From the NCBI RefSeq assembly GCF_000281045.1, contig NW_008246068.1, forward strand, positions 394,859-458,858: a stretch of 64,000 bases of DNA, written 5' to 3'. Position numbers and translations under genes: made by a program. The stretch is from Saprolegnia diclina VS20. Its lineage: Eukaryota; Oomycota; Saprolegniomycetes; Saprolegniales; Saprolegniaceae. Shown in pieces: positions 1 through 10,200 of this stretch (the first letter of the stretch is position 1; the number at the start of each line of letters is the position of its first letter). Below the pieces are notes generated by a model, which saw nothing but the letters and a program-made list of their open reading frames with translations, ran no database searches and had not been told where the DNA came from.

Positions 1-991
1 GACACATTGTCTGCACCTGCTCCAAGTCGAGCAACGTTGTCTCGTGCTGCGCGCGTAGCGTCTCGTACGACGTCTCGAGCCGGGCGTGGGCCGTTTCGAG
101 CGTATGATGCGCCTTGAGCAACTCGTGGTGGGCTTCCTCGAGCTTCGAGTCGGCGGTCGTTGCCAGCGCCGGCGTCCGCCCGCGCGCCCGCGCTTGGTTG
201 ACGACCGACAGCAGTTGCATTTCGGCAACCTTACGCTTGTGGCGGTCGTTGGTCGACGTGACGTCGGTTTGGAGCTGTGCCATCTTCTTGGCACTTTGCT
301 CCAGCGAGTCTTCGAGGCTGTTGACCACCTGCTCGAGCTCGTGGATCTCGTTCAGAAAGTACGTGCGCACAAAGGCGTCGATCGCGCCTAGCCGGTGGGC
401 CATGTCCCGCAGATGCGCGGCGCCGGCAGTCGTCGATGTCGCGGCCGCAAGGTCCTCAATGCCGCTCACAAGAAGCGCCACGGCCTGCACCGACACGTCG
501 CGCGCCAGCTTGGAGTTGTTGAGCGTGTCGTGCTCGTCCAGCATGCCCGAGATGATGGTTTCAAGGAGGTCGTTCATGGCCGCGAGCACGCTATCGACAG
601 CCGCCTCGCTCGATGCAGCAGCGTCCTCAAACGGGCAAAGAAGGGCTTGGAACTCGGTGAGCGCGCTTCTATCAAACGGCACAAGCCGCAGCTTGGGGTC
701 GATCTTGAGCACCCCCGAGACGCGCCGCATCTCGAGGAAGCCCGGGCGCTTGATTTTGTCCTTGAGCGACGAGAGGCGACGACGGCGCATCGTCTTGTGG
801 GTCGCCTCTTCTTCAATCGGCAGCGAAAGCTCGTCGTCATTGTGGTTCGACGGGCGCGACATGCGTGCCGAGCTGCAGCTGCCGTCCGCAGACAACGCGA
901 GGCTCGCGCGGCGCGGCAGTGGCGCGTGGTGGTCCTCTCGGATGATCGCCGCCAGCGCTGCCTGGGCGTCCAGGTCGTCGTCCGGCTCCAT
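1..991 (-). CDS. Coiled-coil protein, partial (3' end outside window)
   Basis: The minus strand reads open from an ATG at 989-991 to the window edge, giving 330 codons without a stop or an obvious intron. The N-terminal ~110 residues are polar and acidic/basic and probably disordered (starts MEPDDDLDAQ). From roughly residue 130 onward the sequence becomes strongly helical, with heptad-like Leu/Ala spacing, for example LEQVVNSLEDSLEQSAKKM and later HHELLKAHHTLETAHARLE. This start was chosen because it is the first ATG and lies 68 bp from the divergent kinase start. The family is not recognised. Cytoskeletal, centrosomal or flagellar scaffold roles are only guesses from the coiled coil. Overlapping frames on the other strand lack this coherent amino-acid pattern. 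Confidence 0.72.
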   Translation of the reverse strand, partial: MEPDDDLDAQAALAAIIREDHHAPLPRRASLALSADGSCSSARMSRPSNHNDDELSLPIEEEATHKTMRRRRLSSLKDKIKRPGFLEMRRVSGVLKIDPKLRLVPFDRSALTEFQALLCPFEDAAASSEAAVDSVLAAMNDLLETIISGMLDEHDTLNNSKLARDVSVQAVALLVSGIEDLAAATSTTAGAAHLRDMAHRLGAIDAFVRTYFLNEIHELEQVVNSLEDSLEQSAKKMAQLQTDVTSTNDRHKRKVAEMQLLSVVNQARARGRTPALATTADSKLEEAHHELLKAHHTLETAHARLETSYETLRAQHETTLLDLEQVQTMC

Positions 992-1059
992 GGACAAATC
1001 GAAAAAAAGTACAAAAGTCTTCTCCTGTGAAACCGGCGCCCATTCGGCCTTTGGACAGC
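992..1059. promoter_or_regulatory. 68-bp bidirectional intergenic promoter region
   Basis: Only 68 bp separate the divergent ATGs of the coiled-coil gene (-) and the kinase gene (+). It contains an A-rich stretch on the plus strand (about 999-1015). Any promoter here must serve both genes or overlap the coding starts. No clear TATA or CCAAT element was seen. Confidence 0.4.
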
Positions 1060-2503
1060 ATGGGCGCCTGCAGTGGTCACGCGCTCGCGATGGAAGACAC
1101 GTATACGCTCGAGCCCAACGGGCTCATCGGACGCGGCGCGCATTCCAAGGTCCTGCGAGCAACGCACAAGGCAACCGGCGAGGCCGTCGCCGTCAAGATG
1201 CTCTTTGCCAGCACAACGCTCGAGCGCGCCGCGTGGGAGGCCGAGGTGCGGCTCATGAAGCAGCTCGACCCGCACCCCAACATCATTCGTCTCTTCGAGA
1301 CGTACGAGGCGGTACGCCCCTCTGTTGGATATGGCCACGACAACGGATCTAAATGCAGGAGGAGTATGTCTGCCTCGTCATGGAGCTTGCCGACGGTGGC
1401 GAGCTCTTCCAGATGCTCGTGCGGGTGCGACTGCGTGCCTGAGAAGATGTACGATCGGCGCTGTGTGTGCTAGGACGGTGCCTACTCGGAGGCAATTGCG
1501 CAGCAGTATGTGCGCGACATCTTGACCGCACTGGAGTACCTCCACGAGAAGGGCATCGTTCACCGGTGCGACGCGATACCGTGCGACAAGCCAACGGAGC
1601 ATGGTGTAGGGATCTCAAGCCGGAGAATTTACTCCTCACGTCCAAGCACGCTGGCCGCGCCCATGTCAAAGTGGCCGACTTTAGCATGGCTGCCATCGTC
1701 ACCGTACGTTGGCGACGACGACGAGTAGGACTCTTATGGAAGGCGGCAGAGCAAGCGGCTCGCGGCCAAAGACGGTCTGACGTGGGCGTATTGCGCACCA
1801 GAGATTCTCGACGACGACGGCAGTGCGACCAACTACGACGGGAAGAGCGACATGTGGAGCCTCGGTGTCATTTTGTACATCATCCTCTCCGCGGTGCACC
1901 CATTCGACCCGGACGGGCGCCACGGCAAAGAGTACGACGGCGCAATGCCTCTCCTTCTAACGCTCACACAACGTAGCAACATCGTCGCGGCCATCCGGCA
2001 CGGCGAGTTCAACATGAACGGGGTATTGACGCTGAGATGCAACCCAGTTATGTCAAGCAATGGGCTAGGAGGTGTGGCGCGACATTTCTGATGAAGCCAA
2101 AGACCTCGTTGCGAAGCTGCTCACAAAGGAGCCATCCGCACGCATCTCGGCGACCCATGCACTCGGCCACCCGTGGCTTTCCAAAACCGACTTGTCGTCA
2201 CTTCCGCTCCAGTGCTCGTTGCGCGGCAGCCTCACGGCGTACCTCAAGGCCATGCACCAGCGCTTCCGCGTACGGATCACTCGTCGACGAGGCGTCATGC
2301 TGATGTAGGTGAGTGTGATTGCGACGATTGCGGCGGCGCGGCTCGCAAGCGCCAAGGCTGCCCCCGTCGACGTGCGCGATGTCATTGTTGCGCAAGCCGA
2401 CGAAAGCGGCGACGAGCCAAGCGCCGGTGCCGCGCTCACCGCGTCCATCTCGCAGTCGAGCGTGTCATTCAACGCCGCGACCCCCCCGCACGGCCAGTCG
2501 TAG
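1060..2503 (+). CDS. CAMK-like serine/threonine protein kinase
   Basis: Eight exons (1060-1311, 1359-1418, 1474-1565, 1610-1703, 1750-1931, 1977-2022, 2069-2269, 2309-2503) join in phase to 373 residues. Visible kinase motifs are the glycine loop GRGAHSKV (24-31), the VAVK lysine (K46), HRDLKPEN in the catalytic loop, CAPEIL and SDMWSLGVILY. The HPFDPDG segment and the overall order fit the Ca2+/calmodulin-dependent (CAMK) group. No EF-hands or other regulatory domain follow; a ~65-residue Ala/Ser-rich tail ends the protein. The metal-binding DFG motif reads DFS. The N-terminus MGACSG offers a Gly2 and Cys4 that could be lipidated, although residue 6 is not the preferred Ser/Thr. Introns are 39-55 nt. 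The kinase fold is certain; the subfamily and substrate are not. Confidence 0.85.
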
Positions 2504-2834
2504 CCCTGGTCGTAGCCACCCCATTATTGTCATCTATGCATGCTTTCGAATCGATATAATGCGATCTAGAGTTATATAGTCCACATTTTCAGCAAACCTA
2601 TCCCTTTTACTAGTACGTGCACAATGTTGTCACCCATGTGGTCGCGTCAAGTTCAACTTGGCTGTCGCGTGCCCTTTCAGCCAAAAGTCCGAATTTCATG
2701 CGTGGCGCACTGGCACTCCGGGGCCAACGTCCTAGTTTTGACCTAAAAACCGATTTCCAGCGCCTAATGTCCGAATTGGGTTGCTGGTCCCGGTGCGCCG
2801 GGTCGCTGCTGCACTTTCCGAGAGTGCCATAGGA
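2504..2834. other. Intergenic, no gene seen
   Basis: This 331-bp stretch lies between the kinase stop and the UPRT start. Near 2553-2580 it is locally AT-rich (TATAATG and TTATATAG-like words). That part could hold the kinase 3' end or the UPRT promoter. No coding or RNA signal was recognised. Confidence 0.4.
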
Positions 2835-4012
2835 ATGCAGGCCGGCGACGACAGCCTCCTGAGCTTTGACGCGCTCAAGGCCGACGAGAAGAACCGCAAG
2901 CTGCGCTTGGACCAGGCCGGGAAGAACGCCAACGCGCTCCGACGGGCGGTCGAGAAGCTCGGCAGCGAGGAGCTCGCGCAAGAGATCCAGATCAAATTCC
3001 AGGCGCTGAGCCGCAGCATCAAGGACCCCGAGTTTGTCGTTGCCGATGACATGATTAAAGATCTGCTCGAGAAGGACTTTAGCCAAAACGAGATCCGGCA
3101 ATTGCTGCACGTGGGCTGCGGCCGCATCATCCGCGTCGAGAAGGAGCTCAAGACCGGCATCAAGCAGCCGCTGACCGCGTCGTCGCCCACAAACGCCAAC
3201 AAGGCGAAACTGGTCAAGCAAAAGGAAAAGCGTCAGCGCACCGTCACGAGCTCGCTCGAGTCCATGTACCCGAACCTCGATGTGCTCCACATGAAGTCGA
3301 TCAAGTCGCTGCATGTCATGCTCCGCGATAAGCGCTCAACGCACGCGCAGTTCAAGCACTACGCCGACCGTCTCATGCGGTAGACGGCCTCAAACGTCAA
3401 GTAGCGAAACCTCATATGGTCTTGCGCTAGGATTCTTGCCGAAGAAGCCCTTGCCGCCTGCGCTGTCGAGCGCTGCACCGTTTGGACGGCCACGGGCGCC
3501 GAGTTTTCCGGCCTCCGGCCCAACAACAATGTGTGCGTCGTGTCCATCGTGCGCGCGGGCGACAGTCTTCTCGATGCCGTCTTGCACTGCTCGCCCAACC
3601 TCGCCGTCGGCAAGATCCTCATCCAGCGCAACGAAACCACAGTGGAGAAGTCGCCGGTCCTCTTCTACACCAAGCTGCCTCCGCGCATCGCCACGTACGA
3701 CCGTGTCCTTATCGTCGACCCGATGCTTGCGACGGGCGGCAGCGCCAACATGGCCATCCAGGTACGCCGATGCCTTGACGGTTGCCAACATAGCATGCTC
3801 GGTCCTAGACGGTGCTGCAAGCCGGCGTCGAAGAGAGCAACATTGTGTTTGCCAATGTGGTCGCATGCCCCGAAGGCATTCGAGCCATCTTTGCTGCCCA
3901 CCCCAACGTCACGATCGTCACGGCGGCCGTCGACCAAGAGCTGAACGAGTCCAAGTACATTGTGCCGGGCCTCGGCGACTATGGCGACCGCTACTACGAC
4001 ACAACGTACTGA
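2835..4012 (+). CDS. Uracil phosphoribosyltransferase with N-terminal extension
   Basis: Three exons (2835-3379, 3431-3761, 3809-4012) give 359 residues. The C-terminal ~215 residues, from YPNLDVLHM to the end, are a UPRT. The PRPP-binding loop reads [14 protein letters not shown], and the C-terminal [12 protein letters not shown] matches the uracil-binding GDxGDRYxxT signature. The enzyme converts uracil and PRPP to UMP in cytosolic pyrimidine salvage. Residues 1-~140 are an extra helical, charged segment. Within it, [20 protein letters not shown] resembles a helix-turn-helix, followed by a Lys-rich stretch. No stop or splice site separates the two parts in exon 1, so they read as one protein. 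The ATG at 2835 is the first in frame. Introns are 51 and 47 nt. UPRT identity is firm; the role of the extension is unknown. Confidence 0.88.
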
Positions 4013-4069
4013 GGTAGCATGCAATAAGAAGATAAGAAGCGTAGGTAGAGGTCACACGACGAGAGGCGC

Positions 4070-4483
4070 CTACCGGACATCGCCCGCGCGCTCGGATGCT
4101 TCTTGAATGGCATAGATGGTGCGGTCCAGCGTCGGGCAGAGGCGGTCGGGGTCGGGCGACCGCGGGTGCACGGACGCATGAACGTGTAGGGATGGCCACC
4201 GGCGCTTTGTGGTCAAGAGCCAGCGCGCAACGGGCGAGAGAACGTGCCACGACCACCGACTGCTGCGTGCGACTGGCGCGGCCTCGCCCGACTGCCGCAG
4301 CACGTGGACCGTCACGTGCTTGCGCGAGAAGAAAGCTGTGGTCCACCGTCGGCGCATCTCCTTCCGCGCGTCCGTCATGGCGACTTGCACTGCGTCGCCG
4401 TTGAAACTTCGAACGCTTCGAATTTTTATTTTTAGCAACGACCCGCCCGAGTCTCTTTCCCAGTTGAGCTGGTCTGACGACAT
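4070..4483 (-). CDS. Hypothetical protein, 137 aa
   Basis: A single ATG-to-stop frame lies between the UPRT and TTC1 genes. The sequence is basic in the middle (RKEMRRRWTTAFFSRK, ARWLLTTKRRW) and contains several Trp residues, with a more acidic end (DRTIYAIQEASERAG). No family is recognised and no signal peptide or membrane segment is evident. In GC-rich DNA a frame of this length can arise by chance, and small introns could alter the model, so this is only a candidate. It would share the 3' side with UPRT (stop-to-stop distance 57 bp). Confidence 0.35.
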   Translation of the reverse strand: MSSDQLNWERDSGGSLLKIKIRSVRSFNGDAVQVAMTDARKEMRRRWTTAFFSRKHVTVHVLRQSGEAAPVARSSRWSWHVLSPVARWLLTTKRRWPSLHVHASVHPRSPDPDRLCPTLDRTIYAIQEASERAGDVR

Positions 4484-4694
4484 CGACCAACAACGTCAAC
4501 CGCCGATTGCATAGACCGTCCTATGACTCATCAAGACCATCGGGTCGTGTGTACACGAGGTGACCGCGTAGGGTCGAAGTGACAGAGACGGGAGCCTCTG
4601 AATGGTGGTGCCATATCGCAAAGACTAGAGACGTAGAGAGAGCATCACAAGAGAGACTAGTAGAAGATGGAGGACGCATCGATAACGACGATGG

Positions 4695-5599
4695 TTACGG
4701 CTGTTTGTTTTGCGAAAAGTTGATGTTGTACGAGCCCGTGGCCGGGTCTTGGACCATTTGAAAGTTGTCGGTACTGAGCCCAAACTTGCCAAGAATCGTG
4801 TTGCCAAAGCCCTTGAGTTTCTCGAGCATCTCGGCCTTCATCTTTTCCTGGCGCTCCGTCACGAGGGCACTCAGCCGCTTCTCCGAGTCGCGCGCCGACG
4901 CAATAGTCGGGTCGATCTCGAGCACGCTCTTGACGTCTAGTCCAACGTTGGCTCCAGAGCATTGCGAGGGTGCGACTACCTTTCAGCGCCTCTTCCAGTT
5001 TGTCGAGCTTCTCGTACGCTTGAGCGCGGCGCAAGAATGCCTACAGACACGTTCTCAGCGCCGGCGTCATCGGCGGCGACCGAGCTACCTTGACGTAGGT
5101 CGGCGAAAGCTCGATCGCGACCGTGCAGTCCTCAACCGCCTCTTCTTGTCGACCCTAGACCGCGCGTTGCATGTCGTTTCGACAGAAAGAGAGCCGACGC
5201 GTACCAAGTGGAACAAGCAGGCCGCGCGGTTGTTCGAGTAGACGGCCTAGACGCATTGACGGTGACAACTGCCCGGAGACGACCAAGCGCGCTGACGTAC
5301 GCGGTTGTAGGCGTACTCTGTACCGATCGGACACAGTTGCAACGCCTTTGAGTAGCAGTCGATCGCGTCGAGGTACCGCCCTTCCTTGAAGAAGCTACGC
5401 ACGCCATGAGGTCGGAGCGCTGGCTGCCGTCGAACCTGTTGCCCTCTTCCTTGGCGTCCGAGGCGAGCTTGACGTCCTTTGTCTCGAGGCTCATCTCGTC
5501 CATGGCCTTTTCCAGGGCGGGGTTGCTCTCGGCCTCGGCCTCGGCCTTGCGCTCCGGCGCATGCGACGTCTCCTCGAGGATCTCAAAGCGGTCCGCCAT
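4695..5599 (-). CDS. TPR protein, TTC1-like co-chaperone
   Basis: Six exons on the minus strand (5599-5436, 5394-5301, 5246-5205, 5154-5089, 5040-4980, 4936-4695) join in phase to 222 residues. After an acidic N-terminus there are three TPR helix pairs: AKEEGN...FFKEGRYLDAIDCYSKAL, AVYSNNRAACLFHLGRQEEA...CTVAIEL and AFLRRAQAYEKLDKLEEALK. The C-terminal part contains EKMKAEMLEKLKGFGNTILG, then KFGLSTDNFQ and GSYNINF. The same order and near-identical C-terminal wording are characteristic of animal TTC1, an adaptor reported to bind Hsp70/Hsp90-type chaperones and Ras/Galpha proteins. Introns are 41-54 nt. The gene runs in the same direction as DRC9, 236 bp downstream of it. Orthology to TTC1 is a family-level inference from the conserved tail. 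Confidence 0.85.
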
Positions 5600-5835
5600 C
5601 GCCGCCGACGTTCTGTAAATGTCCGGTTGCCATCCATGCATCCGGATGAAAAAGATTTTCTGGAAAGGGCAATCTGGCAAAAAATGCCGAACACTGTCGC
5701 GCCGGGCCCGCTGCCGCAACTGCGCCATGGCCCACCATGGTCCCTCCGCATCGCGTCTGCAACCCATAGCCGTACTTGGGCGGCTCGTTGGCGCCGGCCA
5801 AAGTAGCCCAAAACGCACGTTTATAGCATGTACAA

Positions 5836-7075
5836 TTACTTTTTCTTTCCTTTGCCTTTGCCCTTGGCGCCTTTCTTGCCCTTCTTCTTGGCCGCGAGCT
5901 CTTTCCGGACCACGTTGCCACGAAATACCTTTTGGATCTTGGTGGCTGCGTCGTGCAAGACCTATAGAAGCTCGTGTCCAATGCCAGCAACCGTGCGCGT
6001 ACTTGCACTTGCCGGCGCTCTTCGGCGCGGACCGCTTCGAGCACCTTCTCCTCGGCATCGATACGCCGTTGCTCTTCGTCAATCTACGAGTCAAATGGCC
6101 GACGTCATGTCGCTGTGTACAGGGATAACAACATACCTTTTTGAAGTGCTCGGAGAGCTCGTGGAGCTCCTTGAGCTCCTGTGTGTACTGTGCTTGGATC
6201 GAATCGATCTCGGTCGCGAGCACAGTCATTTCCGCGTCGTACTTTTCTATCGTGCCCGCGACTTCGACGCCACTCTTGCATTTGGCTTTGCGCAGTCCGT
6301 CCTCGACGTCGCGGTGTTCGGTCGTATCGGCCTCGAGCTTGCGCGTGAGCTGCAAGTGGCGCTCCGTGAGCGCTTGCATGTCGATGTTTTGCTTCTCAAA
6401 TGCCTTGTCCAATGTCTCCTTGACCTGGGCCTGAATCATGGCGAGTTCGTTGTTGGCGTTCTATGTCCAAGTCCTTGAGAATCAGCGTCGACAATTGGAT
6501 GCTAGGACCTTGTTGATCGTCGAGAGCTCGGCCTTGAGTTTTTGCAGCTGGATGTCCAAGTGCGACGTCTCGTCCTCCTTGGCTTTGCGCAGCTCGCTGA
6601 GTTTGTCGCGCAGGCTCACGAGCTCGTCTTCGGCTTGCTTTCGTCGGTTGTAAATCGTGTCCATTAGCTCTTGGTGCGCCGTCTCTTCCTCAACGGTCTT
6701 GCCGAGCTTGGCGAACGAGAGGTCGGTGAGCTCGGACAAAAACTTGATCAACTGGAGGAGGTCGTCCGCCGGCTCTTTCGTCGGCGTACCAAAGAACGTG
6801 TTGAGAAAGACCGGGTTCTCCCGCATGTGCCGACACAGGCTACGCGTCGCGACCTTGACCTTGTGCCACGTGTCATCGCTATCGGCTTTGGCACAGGCGT
6901 CTTCGAGTTGCCACTGCGTCTCGATGACGCTTGTGGCGCAGCCACTCTCGCGGAGTTGGCTCAGAAGTCGACTGTCGGCCTTGACAGGCACGTACGTGAG
7001 GAAGCTAAGGCGGTCAAGCATGTCGCCCAGCACGGACATGACCCGCTGGGACTCGACGCTCGTGAGCTTGTTCAT
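5836..7075 (-). CDS. Nexin-dynein regulatory complex subunit DRC9-like (IQCG)
   Basis: Four exons (7075-6509, 6460-6137, 6083-6003, 5961-5836) give 365 residues. The N-terminal motif RVMSVLGDMLDRLSFLTYV resembles the start of the DRC9/IQCG conserved region. A long coiled coil follows (about 125-300). The C-terminus has one IQ motif (AATKIQKVFRGNVVRKEL) and then a Lys/Gly tail ending KGKGKGKKK, very like animal IQCG. DRC9 pairs with DRC10 in the nexin link between axonemal doublets and controls ciliary motility. DRC10/IQCD has a similar layout and is the main alternative. The gene is head-to-head with the giant surface-protein gene, with 131 bp between start codons. Its presence implies a motile flagellate stage. 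Confidence 0.78.
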
Positions 7076-7206
7076 CGGCGCGCCGCGTCCCTTGAAGATC
7101 GAGCTCCCAGCTGCGTCAACGTGATTGGTTCTAAATTGCGCGGAACGGCGTCAGCGATTGGTCGAGACACGGCGTCTTTCCATTTTCAAAGATCGACGCT
7201 CGCAGG
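7076..7206. promoter_or_regulatory. Shared promoter of DRC9-like and giant TIG gene, two CCAAT boxes
   Basis: The 131 bp between the two divergent ATGs hold two inverted CCAAT boxes, TGATTGG at 7122-7128 and CGATTGG at 7155-7161. A pyrimidine-rich initiator-like word, GTCTTTCCATTTTCAAA, lies at 7174-7190, about 20-30 bp before the giant gene's ATG. The last element loosely resembles the oomycete core promoter (Inr TCAYTYY plus flanking region). Functions are inferred from position only. Confidence 0.5.
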
Positions 7207-10200
7207 ATGCGCGTGCTGCTGGGCCTGGTCTGGCTCGTGAGCACAGCCTGCGCCGAGGCGCCCTGGACGCCGTTCGCTGCGCTCTGGCCGCGCCGCCTCC
7301 TCGCCCACTTCCCACTCGACGCCGACGCGACCAACGCAGCCACCGCCGCGAGCGCGTCGACCAACGTGACTCTCGTCGAGCGGCCAACGCCGGATGGCAC
7401 CGTGGGCATGGTGGGCTTCTTCAACGGCGAGAGCCGCATCGACGTCGCCATCGACATGAACGCGCATGTCCAGAGCGAGGTGACAATCGGCGCCTGGGTC
7501 TACGTGCCCGAGTACACGACGCCCGACCGCGCCAGGTACAAAAATACCCCATTTCTCGGCGAGTGCCAACTTGCATCTATCGTAGCACACTGTGGACGCA
7601 TGCAGACGACAGCATCCACGAACGTGCGCTCTACTTTGACAGACATGGCTGGGGCGTCGCCACGGGCGCATATGCGACAGGTGCGGCCGGCGGCCTTGCA
7701 GTCGCGACCAACCAGTGGACATTTGTCGCCGCCGTGTACAACGAGCGCAACGCCTCTGTTGTGCTCTACGTGGATGGGCGTGCGCTCTACAGCGCAGCAC
7801 AAATGCGCCTCGGCGCGCCGACGACGCAACTCGGCACCGCTTTTCGCGGGTTCATAAAGCACGCTTTTGTGTACAATGTAGCGCTGCAGATCGGCGAGCT
7901 CGACTACTTGCGCACCGCGTCGCTCGCGTTGCTGCCGCCCGTGGCCGGCGCCGCCGGGTACGCGCTGGCCTTTCCAACATCGGCCGCCATTGGCCTCTCG
8001 CTTCCAGTGCCGACCGACCCGACGCTCGTCGCGACGACGACACTCAGCCTCTGGCTCACGATCGATTTTGCAGCCCAGCCCCGGCAGTGCCTTTGCGCCT
8101 CTGTGCCACCACCTGGCGCAGTGGACGACGCAGTGCACGTCATGTTTGTCCGTGATGTGAATAGCAACAGGTACGTGGTCGAAGTGGTGACGCTCGACAG
8201 CGAGACACGGATCGTCAAAGACACAAAGACCGTTGGGATGACCAGCCTCCCGGACAATGGCGTGTGGGGCCATTTGGCGCTGGCCTACTCGGACGCCTCC
8301 CTGTATTTCTACTTGAACGGGCAGCTCGCAGTACGTGCCATAGACAGCGTTGAATTGGACTGATCGATATTGCTGCTCTAGGCGACGATGCCACGGACCA
8401 AGCCGCTCCTTGTACCCGGCGGCCGCATCGATCTGGGTCTCTGCGGCGGTGCCACGTACGCGACGGTGGCATTTCGAGGCGCCATGGACGAGATCCAGCT
8501 GTGGTCGACTGCGATAGCGGCGCCCGTCGTGCACACACGTCTGCTTGGCTCAGAGCCTGGGCTCGTTGGGTACTGGGATTTGGACGGTACCATGGACACG
8601 CTGGATGTCCCGAGCAAGACGATTGGCTACTCGCCGCGCCTCAACGGGCGTATTCGAATTCTCTCATATGAAAACAGCGCTCCTCTTGGCTTCTTGTTTT
8701 TGGCTCGGTCGGGCGCGGGCGTGGACGACGCGGTGGCGACGCCCATGAATACACCGGTGCGCGTCACGCTCCACGTCACACCGATGGCGCAAGCGCAGTT
8801 GACAGCGCTGCCAACCCAAGGAACGCTGTATATGCTGCCAACGACATCGCAACTGCTGTTTGACGGGACGACTGCGGTGGCCATTTCGAGTGCGCCGATC
8901 ACGATTCCGTCGTCGACGAGCCTCTTCTACGCGCCGCCGCATAATGTCTTTGGAAGCCGTGTGGCGACCCTCTCGTATATTGCGGTTCGTGGCGGGGACC
9001 ACAGCGCGTCGATGACCTTGCAACTCGACGTGGTGCAAGGTTGGGTTGCACCGACGCTTGGCGTCGGCCCGACGATGGCGGTGCAGCTCGGTGGCTACCG
9101 CTTTGAAGACATTGACGCCGACGAGTACATGAGCACGATCGCCGCGTCAGTTCACATCAACGCTGTCAGCAGCACCGACCCGTACCTGCGCGTGACACTG
9201 CCCACCTCCCCTGTCGCATCGAGTCTCGTCGCCTCCAACACGACGTCGGCTACGATCGCACTGCTCGGCGACCCGTCGCTCGTGTCGACGGCTGCGTCGC
9301 AGATCACGATCGTCCAGACAGGCGCGCTGTCAGCGACGACCTCGATGCTCCTCGAGATTGAGGACACGGGCCCTGGCGCCCTTCGCACGAGCCTGGCGCT
9401 GCAGTGGACACAAGCCATTGCATCCGTGCCCGACGTCGCGTCGATCTTCCCCACACAAGGCTACACGAGCGGTGGCGCGCTACTCAGCGTGACAGGCGCC
9501 GCGTTCCAGCTCTCCCTTGCGTACACGTGCATCTTTGGCAACAGGTCTGTGCCAGCCCAAGTGGTCTCGGTGGCGCTATTGCAGTGCCGTGTTCCGCCGT
9601 CACCGACAGCGGGTGTCGTTGGCGTGACGGTGGTCCCGACATCGGCCCCTGTCTTTGCGAGCCGTCCGCTGGCATTTGTCTATGGTGTACCGCTTCTGGT
9701 GCAAAATGTGGGTCCTGGACGTATTGACCGCCTTGGCGGGACCCAAGTACTCGTAGCCACCAACACGTCTACCTATACCGATATGACTGTCTGGAGCTGT
9801 GTCTTTGATGGTTCCATTTTGGCACCAGCCGTCGTATTGACACCGACGCTGGTGGCGTGTCGTAGCCCCAACCTCATGAAGCTACGGAACGCTGCGGTGG
9901 GCTTGGCGCTCTCACCCAACCAAGGCGCAGACGCGACACTCGTGGACGTGCCGCTCGAGATCGTGGCAGCACCGATGCTTGCTTGGCTGGAGCCGCGATG
10001 GGGACGTCGGGACGTACTTAACAACATCACACTGCACGGCACCCACTTTGCGCCCACGAGTCACTGCTACGTCAACGGTGCAGTTGCCGCCTCGACGTTT
10101 GTGTCTGCAACCGAGCTACGCTGCGCCGTACCGCCGACCGCCGTCCGACAGACGGTATCGATCGCTATTGGAGATACCCGCTCCCCGATTGAAGCGCAAA

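Noticed and set aside
114-1352. Long plus-strand open frame of about 412 codons
   Set aside because: It overlaps the coherent coiled-coil gene on the minus strand and the kinase start; its composition (Ser/Arg-rich, no motif) is that of an antisense shadow in GC-rich DNA.
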